Shown: positions 44,473 through 53,173 of the stretch, piece by piece
How the letters are laid out: each line of letters opens with the position of its first letter
How positions within the stretch are numbered: the first letter of the stretch is position 1
Assembly: GCF_003431325.1 (NCBI RefSeq)
Contig: NZ_CP010515.1
Span: forward strand, 372,001-436,000
Direction: 5' to 3'
Origin: Acidilobus sp. 7A
Lineage (GTDB): Archaea > Thermoproteota > Thermoprotei_A > Sulfolobales > Acidilobaceae
DNA length: 64,000 bases
The notes under the pieces: generated by a model
Database searches by the model: none
Seen by the model: only the letters and a program-made list of their open reading frames with translations
What the model was told of the DNA's origin: nothing
Made by a program: the position numbers and the translations under genes

Positions 44473-45572
44473 GCTGGGGTACCAGCGAAGTAAGTGGCCA
44501 GCAGAACTGCGATAAGCTTTGCCCTGAGTGGGAGTGCAGAGACAACAGTGAGTATAGAGGCGTTTGGGTCGTAGGCGAGGTTGACGAAAATGGCATAATA
44601 GAGCCCAGCCTCCAGATGCTGACTCCAGCTAAGAAGGTCGCATCTAAACTTAACGCCAAGATAACCGGCATTGTAATAGGTCACAATGTTAAGCAGTTTG
44701 CAAGGCAGTTTATAGAGTACGGGGCTGACGAAGCCATAGTAGTTGATGACCCAAGGCTGGAGATGTACGTTCCTAACGTTTATGGCGAGACCATAGTTAG
44801 CCTCATCAAGAAGTACAAGCCCGAGATGGTATTCGTTGCAGGCACCATGAAGGGCAGGGAGCTGGCTCCCTACATCGCTAACCATCTCAGAGCCGGCATA
44901 ACGGCTGACTGCACTGACTTTGACGCTGATGAGAAGACCAGAGACGTGTTCCAGATAAGGCCTCCCTTCGGCGCAGTGCTGTTGGCCTACATAAGGACGC
45001 CTAGCAGAAGGCCTCAGATGGCCACGGCCAGGCCCAACGTGTTCCCGCTGCCCCCTCGCGACCCTAACAGGAGCGGTGAGATTATAGAGGAGAAGGTAGA
45101 TCATGTACCGCCGCCGAAGGCCAAGCTGATCTCCCGCAAGGTTATCCCAAGGACCGAGACGCCCATAGAGAAGGCAGAGCTTGTTGTAGGGGGTGGCAAG
45201 GGTCTCGGAACTGCTGAGGGCTTCAAGATGCTTCAGGAGCTAGCTGACGTTATGGGAGCAGTCGTCGGCGGCAGCAGGAAGGCCGTAGACCTTGGTTGGA
45301 TACCTCACGAGAGGCAGATAGGGCAGACAGGCAAGTCTATAAAGTCAGTCATCTATATAGCTGTAGGCATAAGCGGCGCCGCCCAGCATATGTTTGGCGT
45401 CAGAGAGGCAGAGGTCGTGGTAGCCATAAACAAGGATCCCTCAGCACCCATATTCTCGCAGAGCGACTATGGTGTCGTTGCTGACTACCGTGAAGTCATT
45501 CCGAACCTCATAAAGCTGCTGAAGGAGCTTAAAGAGCAGGTCAAGAAGGGGGAGACGCCTAAGATAGAGTGA
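44469..45572 (+). CDS. etfA: electron transfer flavoprotein alpha subunit (EtfA/FixB)
   Basis: A 367-residue ETF alpha subunit. The C-terminal FAD domain is complete: VVGGGKGLGTAEGFKMLQELAD, WIPHERQIGQTGKSIKSV, AVGISGAAQHMFG and INKDPSAPIFSQSDYGVVAD. The first ~25 residues contain three cysteines (CDKLCPEWEC, CX3CX4C) absent from ordinary EtfA, a possible metal or redox site. Together with FixC, FixX and EtfB this makes a FixABCX/EtfABCX complex, known in Pyrobaculum and others to bifurcate electrons from NADH to ferredoxin and quinone. Confidence 0.92.
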   Translation: MSWGTSEVSGQQNCDKLCPEWECRDNSEYRGVWVVGEVDENGIIEPSLQMLTPAKKVASKLNAKITGIVIGHNVKQFARQFIEYGADEAIVVDDPRLEMYVPNVYGETIVSLIKKYKPEMVFVAGTMKGRELAPYIANHLRAGITADCTDFDADEKTRDVFQIRPPFGAVLLAYIRTPSRRPQMATARPNVFPLPPRDPNRSGEIIEEKVDHVPPPKAKLISRKVIPRTETPIEKAELVVGGGKGLGTAEGFKMLQELADVMGAVVGGSRKAVDLGWIPHERQIGQTGKSIKSVIYIAVGISGAAQHMFGVREAEVVVAINKDPSAPIFSQSDYGVVADYREVIPNLIKLLKELKEQVKKGETPKIE

Positions 45573-46393
45573 GTGACATGAGCAACTCCATTGATGAGAG
45601 GCTGAGATCTTTTGAAAGGAGCTTGAGGAGGTTTTCCGGCTCCCTCGGACTCAGGATAAACATAGAGCTCTCCAAAAAGATCGAGGAGGTTCAATTGAAG
45701 ATTATTGATGATGTCTCAAAGCTAATAGATGAAGCGTGGTCGCAGGGACTGACGTTACAGGACCTTTTGGCAAAGCTCAGCGACAACGGCACCTTAAGGC
45801 GCGAAGTTCTTCTAGCGTCATCAACGCTAGGCGAGCGCATAGGTTCCGACTCTGTTGACGAGCTATTTGCAGACGCCTTATCAGGCGACACGTCACGAAG
45901 TGGCGCTAGGAGCGCCCTAGTAGCGTTTCAAGCGATAGCCAGAGCCTATGCTGAGAAGTACTACAAAGAAAATGGCACTATAACTCATGTATCGCCCTAT
46001 TGCCCCGTCTGCGGCGCCGAGAGCAGCACAATGGTAAAGCGCGGGAACAGGTACGTTATGATCTGCCCTGTCTGCGGTTATGAGTGGATAGTTTCTGAGG
46101 GCTCCCCTAGGTGTCCCTTCTGCGGCAATGATAACAGGTTTAAGCTTGGAACGTTCATGGATAAGGAATGGAAGTACGGCCTGATGTACTGTCAGGAGTG
46201 CGGCTCCTCTTGGAGAGTCATATGGGACGAGGATATGGCATCAGCGCCAAATATACTGCTGCCCCTGATAGCTATGGCCGCTGACAGGTTTAGGGGCGCG
46301 CTACCTAGGGGTGAGGGAATCAATAACGGCAATAAGGCTGGAGGCGAAGGAGGCCTGAGCGAAGGCCAGGAAGAAACCAAAGGACAGGAGTGA
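45569..46393 (+). CDS. FdhE-like zinc-ribbon protein
   Basis: A 274-residue protein with a helical N-terminal half and four cysteine knuckles: CPVCG (~145), CPVCGYEW (~165), CPFCGN (~183) and CQECG (~206). This resembles FdhE, the formate dehydrogenase assembly protein, which binds rubredoxin-like iron or zinc. The last ~40 residues are low-complexity. It starts at GTG overlapping the etfA stop (GTGA) or at ATG 45578, so it belongs to the ETF operon. No formate dehydrogenase is in the window; a maturation role for the ETF proteins is only a guess. Confidence 0.7.
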   Translation: MSDMSNSIDERLRSFERSLRRFSGSLGLRINIELSKKIEEVQLKIIDDVSKLIDEAWSQGLTLQDLLAKLSDNGTLRREVLLASSTLGERIGSDSVDELFADALSGDTSRSGARSALVAFQAIARAYAEKYYKENGTITHVSPYCPVCGAESSTMVKRGNRYVMICPVCGYEWIVSEGSPRCPFCGNDNRFKLGTFMDKEWKYGLMYCQECGSSWRVIWDEDMASAPNILLPLIAMAADRFRGALPRGEGINNGNKAGGEGGLSEGQEETKGQE

Positions 46394-46858
46394 GTAAAGC
46401 CAGAGGAGCTCTGACTTTGGAGCCCTTAAGCTCAGAGAGCTCCCTTGCGCCGCATCCCTGAGCCTTGACATCAGCACGCCTAGGTAGGCGCCGACTATAG
46501 GCATGCCTATAATTATCATATATGCCGTCATCATGGCAGCTATGCCTATAATCTTAAGGGTTAAACTGTATTTTCTGCCCGCTATTACGTCCACAGCCCT
46601 AGAAACTATAACAAGGAAGGCCATCTCCAGCGCGGAGCCCACCATGGCCAGCACAAGCCCGAGAAGGGCTATGTCGACAGAGAGAGTCCTTAGGCTCCTG
46701 ATTACATAAGAGGTTAGGGCCAGAACCATGCCAAGCGACATTAGCACAGGGCCCAGGCTCACCTCGGCGGTGTGCTTCAAATAGGCCTTAGTTGATGAGA
46801 GCCTCCGATCCGGACCCCCTCCGGGCTGGATGGCTTGAGGCTGGGGTAAAGTTTCCAT
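46301..46858 (-). CDS. four-helix membrane protein of unknown function
   Basis: A 185-residue protein with a hydrophilic N-terminal ~30 residues and four predicted transmembrane helices (about 32-55, 62-88, 96-122, 150-175). No family is recognised. Its 3' end overlaps the convergent FdhE-like gene by 93 nt. The overlap lies in the low-complexity tail of that protein. Confidence 0.6.
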   Translation of the reverse strand: METLPQPQAIQPGGGPDRRLSSTKAYLKHTAEVSLGPVLMSLGMVLALTSYVIRSLRTLSVDIALLGLVLAMVGSALEMAFLVIVSRAVDVIAGRKYSLTLKIIGIAAMMTAYMIIIGMPIVGAYLGVLMSRLRDAAQGSSLSLRAPKSELLWLYSLLSFGFFLAFAQASFASSLIAVIDSLTPR

Positions 46859-47074
46859 TCGGCTGTCCCAGGGTCTCCGCCCTTTAGCGAAGATAAAGTT
46901 TTCAGTGCAAGCTCAGTTCATTTAAAGCTTATATTTAGTCCTTTTCTTAAGCGCTTAACCCCGGAATATTAAAAGGAAAAGAAGATGCAAACAGCCTTCC
47001 GTAGCTGTTTCAATTTTCATATAGGTATAGAGTGTCGTTGCAACCAACGCCTACAGGAGGTTATGTTATCGAGT

Positions 47075-47206
47075 ACTCAAAGATGTGAGGTCTCCGGGAT
47101 GGCCCTGAGCGCCCCCAGGCCCTATGAAAGCCTGAGCGAGGCGCGGGGGGACAGGGGGTGAGGCGATTACTGTAAAACAATGAACCCATGTAGGAGCTGA
47201 ACTCCT
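47075..47206 (+). repeat. GC-rich dispersed repeat, copy B
   Basis: In the 458-nt gap between the membrane protein gene and the MBL gene. ACTCAAAGATGTGAGG, then CCCTGAGCGCCCCCAGGCCC (47103-47122, identical to copy A), GAGCGAGGCGCGGGG, GGTGAGGC, GTAAAACAATGAACCCATG and TAGGAGCTGAAC. The downstream AGAAGCCTCGGTTAAACTGA (about 47242-47261) looks like a weak terminal hairpin. No gene is seen in this gap. Confidence 0.6.
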
Positions 47207-47316
47207 GGCGCTCGGGTTAATGGCAAAACAGTAGTGATGCCAGAAGCCTCGGTTAAACTGAAGCGTTGATCCGAAGTTAATCTGCTGGTATCTGCGCTGA
47301 GAGTGGAGGCTCTCAT

Positions 47317-48288
47317 TCAAGGTTCAGAAACAGCGTCTATATTGAGGACTTTCGATAGGTACTCGGCCATAAACTTAGAGTCGAACCCGCGGGATGCGTC
47401 AACTATGACCTTCTTTGGTCTCGACTCCTTTATGTACTCCACGACCTCCCAGAACGTAGCATGGTCGCTGAATGACACCCTGTAGACGTTGTCGTTAACC
47501 CTGACCGCTGGTCCTCTCCTCTCGGTGCCTGTTAATATTATATGCACCGCTGGTAACTTAAGCATAGGCTGAGACTTTGAGACATGGAGGAATGCTATGG
47601 AGCCTGGCGTGAGCTCATCTTTATTGTAGAGCCTCACGTCACCGATATCGACGTTGTAGAACCTAGAGGCGACCTTTGCCAGCTTAAGCGTAGTGTCATC
47701 GGCTAAGAACGTCTCCTTAACGCCCCTTATCCGCAGCTCTACCATTATCTCCTGGAGCTTGCCGTTGTAACCATATATCACCAGGGGGCTCTCGGGGGAG
47801 CGCCTCTCAATTATGTCAATAAGGGCTCCAAGGGCATCCCACTCTGTCCCTCTCCTAGATAGGTGGGGGCTTCCATACGTGGCGTCCACTACCAGGACAT
47901 CTAGGTCCTCCATGGGGGGTGTCCCAGGCATCTTGAAGTCCCCAGTATATCCTGCTGTGCCGTCCGGGCCCTCGACCAAAACCTGGGCGCTGCCCGCTAT
48001 GTGCCTTGAGGGTAACAGCTTCACTCTCTCACCGTCGAACTCTATCTCCTTATTATAATCAACTGAAAGTGCCTTACTCTGCGGTATGGAATGGCCGAGG
48101 ATCCTGAGAAACTCATGGGTGACAGGCGTAGCCACTATGAAGAGGCTTTCAGCTACGCTCCGCGAGAGGTACTTTGTGTGATCCTCATGGGCATGAGTGA
48201 CGACCCTTACGGGCCTCCTGTGGTAAGAGTCGGCCACGACATTACTTCCGAGTAGCACGGCACCGTTTGGCATCACTGCGGCTAACAA
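47317..48288 (-). CDS. metallo-beta-lactamase-fold protein (putative nuclease)
   Basis: A 323-residue MBL-fold protein. Metal ligands are in THAHEDHTKY (motif II HXHXDH, with HEDH), ASRHIAGSAQV-like LPSRHIAGSAQ, YTGDFKMPG and SFSDHATFWEV. The spacing and the late DH resemble beta-CASP or Artemis-like RNA/DNA processing enzymes (COG1236), but the central CASP domain is small. Substrate is unknown. It is followed by tRNA-Tyr on the same strand upstream. Confidence 0.75.
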   Translation of the reverse strand: MLAAVMPNGAVLLGSNVVADSYHRRPVRVVTHAHEDHTKYLSRSVAESLFIVATPVTHEFLRILGHSIPQSKALSVDYNKEIEFDGERVKLLPSRHIAGSAQVLVEGPDGTAGYTGDFKMPGTPPMEDLDVLVVDATYGSPHLSRRGTEWDALGALIDIIERRSPESPLVIYGYNGKLQEIMVELRIRGVKETFLADDTTLKLAKVASRFYNVDIGDVRLYNKDELTPGSIAFLHVSKSQPMLKLPAVHIILTGTERRGPAVRVNDNVYRVSFSDHATFWEVVEYIKESRPKKVIVDASRGFDSKFMAEYLSKVLNIDAVSEP

Positions 48289-48342
48289 TGACCTCGGCCC
48301 CTGCAGCCTTTGTTAGGCCGTCCTAAAAACAGTTCGCGGGCG

Positions 48343-48452
48343 TGGTCCCGCCGCGGGGACTTGAACCCCGGACCACCCGGTCTCGGCCGGAGGGGGCCTC
48401 CAGCCGCCCGTCCCACTACAGCCGGGCGCTCTAGCCGCTGAGCTACGGCGGG
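48343..48452 (-). tRNA. tRNA-Tyr (anticodon GUA) with intron
   Basis: Read on the minus strand from 48452: acceptor CCCGCCG / CGGCGGG (C1-G72, the archaeal tyrosine identity pair), D-arm GCTC, anticodon stem CCCGG / CCGGG, T-arm CGGGG TTCAAGT CCCCG, discriminator A and an encoded CCA (48345-48343). Removing a 34-nt intron gives the loop CTGTAGA with anticodon GTA. A TATA-like GTTTTAAGC lies about 30 nt upstream, over the stop codon of the neighbouring gene. Confidence 0.95.
48382..48415 (-). other. tRNA-Tyr intron at position 37/38
   Basis: 34 nt between G37 and A38 of tRNA-Tyr, the canonical archaeal site. It contains its own stem GGCTGGAG / CTCCGGCC with loop GCCCC, which with the anticodon stem should form the bulge-helix-bulge cut by the splicing endonuclease. 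Confidence 0.9.
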
Positions 48453-48482
48453 ACCTGTTAGAGTCTCTGCTGCCTAATTGTT

Positions 48483-48935
48483 TTAAGCGTTACCCTCACC
48501 GCTGCGCCTTGACTCACACATAGGCTTCCAGAGATCCCTTAGGTAACCGGTAAGTCTTAGAATGCTCTCGTAGAGTTCATCATTAACGTTGTACTCCTTC
48601 TTCTCCTCAGTCAAAGTCGCAGCAATGTCAGCAAACGTGAGCGACACCTGCTTAAGGATGTCGCAGAGCGACGCCTGGTCCTGCCCATTGGAGGCAACGA
48701 AGTCTGCCACTACATAAGCATAGTTGCACAACAGGTTAGCCAGCAGCAGGGACGCCGCACAGAGCAGCCTCTGGTGGAGCGGCATATCGCGGAATGAGCT
48801 AAAGCCCCTTGAGGAGTAGCACGCGCGCTCCAGCCTGCTAGCCTCGACGCTAGTACATGGAGGAGCCTCCGCCAGCCCAAGCCTTGTGGTTCTCCACAGA
48901 AGTTCGTAGTACTCGTCCCTAATGAATGCGGCCAT
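48483..48935 (-). CDS. small helical protein of unknown function
   Basis: A 150-residue, mostly helical protein with several cysteines (CTS, CYSS, CAAS, LLCNY, SLCD, MCES) and no recognised family. A moderately hydrophobic stretch (LLCAASLLLANLLCNYAYVV, about 57-76) may be a buried helix rather than a membrane segment. The start is ATG (MAAFIRDEYYELLWR). It precedes tRNA-Tyr on the same strand and diverges from the GntR gene. Confidence 0.6.
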   Translation of the reverse strand: MAAFIRDEYYELLWRTTRLGLAEAPPCTSVEASRLERACYSSRGFSSFRDMPLHQRLLCAASLLLANLLCNYAYVVADFVASNGQDQASLCDILKQVSLTFADIAATLTEEKKEYNVNDELYESILRLTGYLRDLWKPMCESRRSGEGNA

Positions 48936-49031
48936 ACCTTTTAAAGCCCGCCAAGATAGGGCCCTTTCAATTTAAAAAAGGTAAACTTATTTCTCTTCTG
49001 CTTTTTATTTACAAAGGGCGCGGGAGCAGAG

Positions 49032-49703
49032 ATGTGTGCAGCCGAGGACAACGAGAGGACTGTTAAGTACTCTGATATGGTTTATGAGATGCTTAAGAAC
49101 GACATTCTTAACAGGCGGTTCGAGCCCAAAGACAAGCTAAGCGAGACCACTCTAGCAAAGCTCTACAACGTCAGCCGTACGCCTGTGAGGGAGGCTCTGC
49201 ATAAGCTTGAGAAGGAGGGCCTCGTGGTAAAGCTAAGTGACGGCTACCACGTGTCATTTCTGACCAAGGAACAGATACTCAAAATCTTCGAGGTCAGGGC
49301 TGTACTTGAAGCGCTAGCGGCTCAGAAGGCGGCAGAGAACCGCGACCCCGAGATGCTAAAGAGGTTAAGGGAGGCCGCAGAGGGTTTCAGGAAGGCAGAC
49401 AGGTCAAACCCGCTGACCTTGGCTCAGGCCAACAGCAACTTCCACGATATTATAGCTGACATGAGCGGAAACGAGTACCTTAGGGACATACTCAAGGACT
49501 TAAGAAATAAGCTTGCTATTGTGAGAGTGGACCTTTTCGCTTCGAGCAGCCGTGTTGACCAGGAAATAGAGGAGCACTGGAAGATTTATGAGGCTATAGA
49601 GAAGGGCGACCCCAAGGAAGCCTATGACGCAGCCCTAAGGCACCAGAACAACTTAATTGAGTTCATTAAATCAAAAAGGATGGTGGGAGGCATATTAGTC
49701 TAA
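49032..49703 (+). CDS. GntR-family transcriptional regulator (FadR/FCD type)
   Basis: A 223-residue regulator. The N-terminal winged helix (about 15-77) contains LSETTLAKLYNVSRTPVREALHKLEKEGLV, the GntR signature. The C-terminal all-helical FCD ligand-binding domain shows IFEVRAVLEALAAQKAA, NSNFHDIIADMSGN and HWKIYEAIEKGD, with the metal-binding His and Asp positions. The family is bacterial in origin and uncommon in Crenarchaeota, so transfer is likely. Its targets and ligand are unknown; the neighbouring genes give no clear pathway. Confidence 0.88.
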   Translation: MCAAEDNERTVKYSDMVYEMLKNDILNRRFEPKDKLSETTLAKLYNVSRTPVREALHKLEKEGLVVKLSDGYHVSFLTKEQILKIFEVRAVLEALAAQKAAENRDPEMLKRLREAAEGFRKADRSNPLTLAQANSNFHDIIADMSGNEYLRDILKDLRNKLAIVRVDLFASSSRVDQEIEEHWKIYEAIEKGDPKEAYDAALRHQNNLIEFIKSKRMVGGILV

Positions 49704-49852
49704 GCGCTCATAGGCGATACGTTTAAGCGCGCTGTTCGAGGAGTTCCATCGCCATTAGGCCTCGTTTGCTAAGCTTAGATCCCTCTATGACCTTTGTGAA
49801 TATTTAGCTTCATTTAAAAGGCCGCCGAATAACTTCTAGCGGAGGGATTAGA

Positions 49853-50899
49853 ATGTCGCTGAGGCTAGGCGCTCTGCCCCAGCACAGGACACCTCCAAAG
49901 GGTGAGCACTACGACGTACTCATTGCGGGAGCTGGGCCCGCTGGGCTCTCAGCAGCTATCTATGCAGCCAGATTTCTCCTCAAGTCTGTGGTCATAACTG
50001 AAGACGTCGGCGGCCAGCTGAACCTTACAAATGTTGTTGATGACTACCCTGCTACGCTCTCCATAAACGCCACCGAGCTGATATCACGCTTTAGGGATCA
50101 TGCCGAGAAGCTCTTCGGGGTGCCTATTTACACTAACATCAGCGTTCAGAAGCTCAAGAGGGAGGGTGACGAATACCACGTCACAGGGACGCGCGACCTT
50201 GACGTCTATGCGAAGACAATAATTCTTGCAGTGGGCTCCAGGAGGAGAAAGCTGAACGTACCTGGTGAGGCTGAGTTCACCGGCAGGGGGGTCAGCTACT
50301 GTAGCATATGTGACGCGCCGCTCTACAAGGGGAAGGACGCTGTTGTGGTCGTTGGCGGTGGGGACGCGGCCTTTGAAGGCGCCATACTTCTCTCGGGCTA
50401 CGTTAAGAAGGTCTACCTGGTTCACAGGAGGAGTGAGTTTAGGGCGAAGCCATACTACGTCCAGGAGGCCACGTCCAGGCCAAACATAGAGTTCCTGCTG
50501 AGCTCGGTCGTGACAGAGATCAGGGGCGACAAGCTAGTTCGGAGCGTAATAGTTAAGAATAACTTAGACGGTACCACGAGGGAGCTAAATGTAGATGGTG
50601 TCTTTGTAGAGATTGGGTTTGAGCCGCCTAAGGAGTGGTACCAGTCCCTCGGACTTGAAGTTGATGACCTTGGCTATATTAAGACTGACATGTGGATGAG
50701 AACCAACCTGCCTGGCGTCTTTGCTGCTGGCGACGCCATAAGCCTGTGGCGTGGCTTCAGACAGATAGTTAACGCCGCCGCATCTGGAGCTATAGCCGCC
50801 TACAGCGCTTATACATACTTGACAGAACGCGGGCTTACAAGGAGGCCCGCGCCGGCCAGCAGGGAGGTAAAATCGATTGGAGGAGAGACAGCTAAGTGA
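49853..50899 (+). CDS. trxB: thioredoxin-reductase-like FAD/NAD(P) oxidoreductase
   Basis: A 348-residue flavoprotein with both dinucleotide sites: GAGPAGLSAAIYAARF near residue 27 and VVVGGGDAAFEGAILLSG near 168. The redox-active pair is CSIC (CX2C) in SYCSICDAPLYKGK; most bacterial enzymes have CATC. The C-terminus has VFAAGDAISLWRGFRQIVNAAASG. A ~15-residue N-terminal extension is rather basic. Its 3' end overlaps taw1 by 23 nt. AGCGGAGGGATTAGA precedes the ATG. Confidence 0.88.
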   Translation: MSLRLGALPQHRTPPKGEHYDVLIAGAGPAGLSAAIYAARFLLKSVVITEDVGGQLNLTNVVDDYPATLSINATELISRFRDHAEKLFGVPIYTNISVQKLKREGDEYHVTGTRDLDVYAKTIILAVGSRRRKLNVPGEAEFTGRGVSYCSICDAPLYKGKDAVVVVGGGDAAFEGAILLSGYVKKVYLVHRRSEFRAKPYYVQEATSRPNIEFLLSSVVTEIRGDKLVRSVIVKNNLDGTTRELNVDGVFVEIGFEPPKEWYQSLGLEVDDLGYIKTDMWMRTNLPGVFAAGDAISLWRGFRQIVNAAASGAIAAYSAYTYLTERGLTRRPAPASREVKSIGGETAK

Positions 50900-51920
50900 A
50901 GAGGCCATATATGATATTCTTAACCAGAGGCTGATAAAGCAGGGCTATCACATAATAGGTCACCATAGCTCCGTCAAAAAGTGCTACTGGAACCACGCGG
51001 CTCTTGTAGAGGGCAGGTTCTGCTACAAGGGGAAGTTCTACGGCATAGAGAGTCACAGGTGCATTCAGCTGAGCGTCACAAACCACTGGTGCTGGAACGC
51101 CTGCCTCCACTGCTGGAGGCTTAGGCCTCAGGATGTAGGAATTGAATGGAATGAGACGCGCATGCCCTTCGTCGATGACCCAAAAGAGATAGTAGAAAAG
51201 GCTATACAGGAGTACCGCAGAATAATGAGTGGCTATAAGGGCAGGCCTGGCGTGAAGCCAGAGATGTACAAGGAGGCCGTGATGCCCAAGCATGTAGCTA
51301 TAAGCCTCACAGGCGAGGCGACCCTCTATCCAAGGCTTGGCGAGCTTATAGAGGAGTTCCACAGAAGGGGCATCTCAACTTTCCTAGTGACCAGGGGTGT
51401 AAGGCCTGACGTGTTAGCTAACCTTGAGGAAGAGCCAAACCAGGTATACATAAGTCTAGAGTCTTGGGATAAGGAGTCCTATAACTACTTCAATAGGCCC
51501 CTCGTGCCAAGGGCCTGGGAGCTGACCCTTGAGACGCTTGAAATGCTACCTAGCTTCTCCTCCACGACAGTTTACAGGTTAACTATCATAAGGGGCTACA
51601 ATGATAAGGAGGAGGCCATCAGAGGCTTTGCAAAGCTTGTAGACCTTGGAAGGCCTGACTACATAGAGGTGAAGGCATACATGTACGTTGGCGCGAGCAG
51701 GAACAGGCTGCGCTTAGATAATATGCCAAGACATCAGGAAGTTAAGGAAGTTGCCAAAAGGCTGAGCGAGCTTACGGGCTACCCAATAGTTAGCGAGAGC
51801 CTACCGAGCAGGGTAGTGTTATTATCAAAGCTGGAGAGACCAATAAGGTACGGCAACGCCCCAGTGGACTGGAACTCCCCAGACATCCCGGCCCCTGGGG
51901 AGTACGAGTCCGAGAGCTGA
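50877..51920 (+). CDS. taw1: tRNA 4-demethylwyosine synthase (TYW1/Taw1)
   Basis: A 347-residue radical-SAM enzyme that condenses pyruvate with N1-methylguanosine-37 of tRNA-Phe to build the wyosine tricycle. The SAM cluster is C72-X3-C76-X2-C79 (CWNACLHC). A second cluster uses C36, C49 and C62; the spacing of all six cysteines equals that of the Pyrococcus enzyme as I recall it (26, 39, 52, 62, 66, 69). It lacks the flavodoxin domain of eukaryotic TYW1. The TTG start lies within trxB after a GGAGG. Confidence 0.93.
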   Translation: MEERQLSEEAIYDILNQRLIKQGYHIIGHHSSVKKCYWNHAALVEGRFCYKGKFYGIESHRCIQLSVTNHWCWNACLHCWRLRPQDVGIEWNETRMPFVDDPKEIVEKAIQEYRRIMSGYKGRPGVKPEMYKEAVMPKHVAISLTGEATLYPRLGELIEEFHRRGISTFLVTRGVRPDVLANLEEEPNQVYISLESWDKESYNYFNRPLVPRAWELTLETLEMLPSFSSTTVYRLTIIRGYNDKEEAIRGFAKLVDLGRPDYIEVKAYMYVGASRNRLRLDNMPRHQEVKEVAKRLSELTGYPIVSESLPSRVVLLSKLERPIRYGNAPVDWNSPDIPAPGEYESES

Positions 51921-52043
51921 AGGGCCGAACGCCTTGTACTCATACTATATCAATTAAAGAGCTATCTGTTCTTAAAATCGCCTGCGTTAAACACGATGAG
52001 GGGCCTCTGTGATGAGGCCTCGCATCGCCGCTGAGTGACAGCA

Positions 52044-52421
52044 ATGGAGAGGGGTGCAAGCCCTGAGGGGCCTCATGAACGTCCCGGTGACAAGGAGATA
52101 GCCAGGATAGTCCTGAAGCTGCTCAGGAACTACTGGCTCTACTTCACAAAGGCGAACGAAATTAACAGTGATGGAATAAGGCTTCTAGCCTCGGCGCTAA
52201 GGTACGCGAGGTCTGCTTCACCGCAGGTGCGGAGAGAGCTGAAGGTCTCTATCAAGGAGCGTACGTTAGAGAGCGTCGTCAAGCTCTCCCAGTCACTTAA
52301 TATAGATGAGGAGCTGCTGAGGGAACTTCTCGAATTGGCCAGCTCTAGAAACCTTTACACCTATCTACATAATAATAACTCTCTCGGCGATAGCTCTTCC
52401 TCTTCACAGCTGAAGGGCTGA
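52044..52421 (+). CDS. small helical protein of unknown function
   Basis: A 125-residue basic, helical protein (IARIVLKLLRNYWLYFTKANEINSDGIRLL, LRYARSASPQVRREL) with a Ser-rich end. No family is recognised. The ATG at 52044 is preferred over an upstream start at 52035. The leader upstream (about 51990-52034) contains GTGATGA and CTGA boxes that I considered as a C/D RNA and set aside. Confidence 0.55.
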   Translation: MERGASPEGPHERPGDKEIARIVLKLLRNYWLYFTKANEINSDGIRLLASALRYARSASPQVRRELKVSIKERTLESVVKLSQSLNIDEELLRELLELASSRNLYTYLHNNNSLGDSSSSSQLKG

Positions 52422-52507
52422 GCAATCATTATATCCAATGAAGTCTATAATGTCTTTTGAAGTGAAGATAGCGTTTGTGAGCGAGGTCGCCAGAGGCGTG
52501 AGCGTAG

Positions 52508-52834
52508 TTAGCTTATCAGCGACAACAGCCTCGAGGCACAGCTCTTACAGAAGCCAGCCGCTTCGTCCTCATTAACCTCTAAGCCACTGACATAGCACCC
52601 TATGACTTCCTTCGAGCCCCCTACTTCTAGCACTACAAGAGTGCAATCGCTTGAGAGCCTTACATAGCAGAGATTGACTCCATCATATCTTAATGTTTGG
52701 TCGCAGCTTACAGGGCGTTGGCCAATGTTTAGATTGACATCAACTATAAACGTCTTAGAGTGGCCTGTGTCTAACTTGACTACATAACTGCCTTCCCTGG
52801 TTGTGCCCTCTATTAGCATGAAGCGCGGCCTCAC
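52508..52834 (-). CDS. small protein of unknown function
   Basis: A 108-residue strand-rich protein with five cysteines, two near the C-terminus (FCKSCA). I recognise no family. The GTG start overlaps the stop of the zinc-ribbon gene upstream (GTGA), so the two are translationally coupled. Confidence 0.55.
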   Translation of the reverse strand: MRPRFMLIEGTTREGSYVVKLDTGHSKTFIVDVNLNIGQRPVSCDQTLRYDGVNLCYVRLSSDCTLVVLEVGGSKEVIGCYVSGLEVNEDEAAGFCKSCASRLLSLIS

Positions 52835-53058
52835 TCTGTGATGACGGGTGTTGCCAGCACTAGCTCTGAACCGCAGAACGGACAGCGGTACTTAAGTGAC
52901 CTAGCGTCGGCCGCGCAGAAGTAGGCATCGAGGGTCTTCGCGCACTTTGGACACATGTAGACTGGCTCGAACCTCCTGCTGCCAGGCCTCTGGCCGCTTA
53001 AGTCCAGGAGTCTACCGCATATCCTGCACCTAACAGTGGTCCAGCCGAGGGTTCCCAT
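52831..53058 (-). CDS. small zinc-ribbon protein
   Basis: A 75-residue protein with three cysteine pairs: CRIC (residues 11-14), CPKC (36-39) and CPFC near the C-terminus. These would bind one or two zinc ions. It looks like a nucleic-acid or ribosome-associated zinc ribbon, but no family is recognised. I choose the ATG at 53058 because AGGAG lies eight nt upstream; an earlier in-frame start would add 11 residues. Confidence 0.6.
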   Translation of the reverse strand: MGTLGWTTVRCRICGRLLDLSGQRPGSRRFEPVYMCPKCAKTLDAYFCAADARSLKYRCPFCGSELVLATPVITE

Positions 53059-53173
53059 GGCATTAACTCCTCTCATCTTTCCAACGGTCATTGTACTAGC
53101 CCTAACAGGCCTGGAGTGCTCAGACTTAAAACCTATCGTTACAACTCCTCACAGCAGAGGCAAGGTGCCCAAG

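Noticed and set aside
46860-46885. CCGCCCTTTAG as another terminal hairpin
   Set aside because: Only half of the motif is present and no matching stem or GGTCAG boundary follows.
51999-52034. GTGATGA and CTGA boxes resembling a C/D small RNA
   Set aside because: No terminal stem and no D' box; the segment is also the leader of the small gene starting at 52044, so the boxes may be chance.
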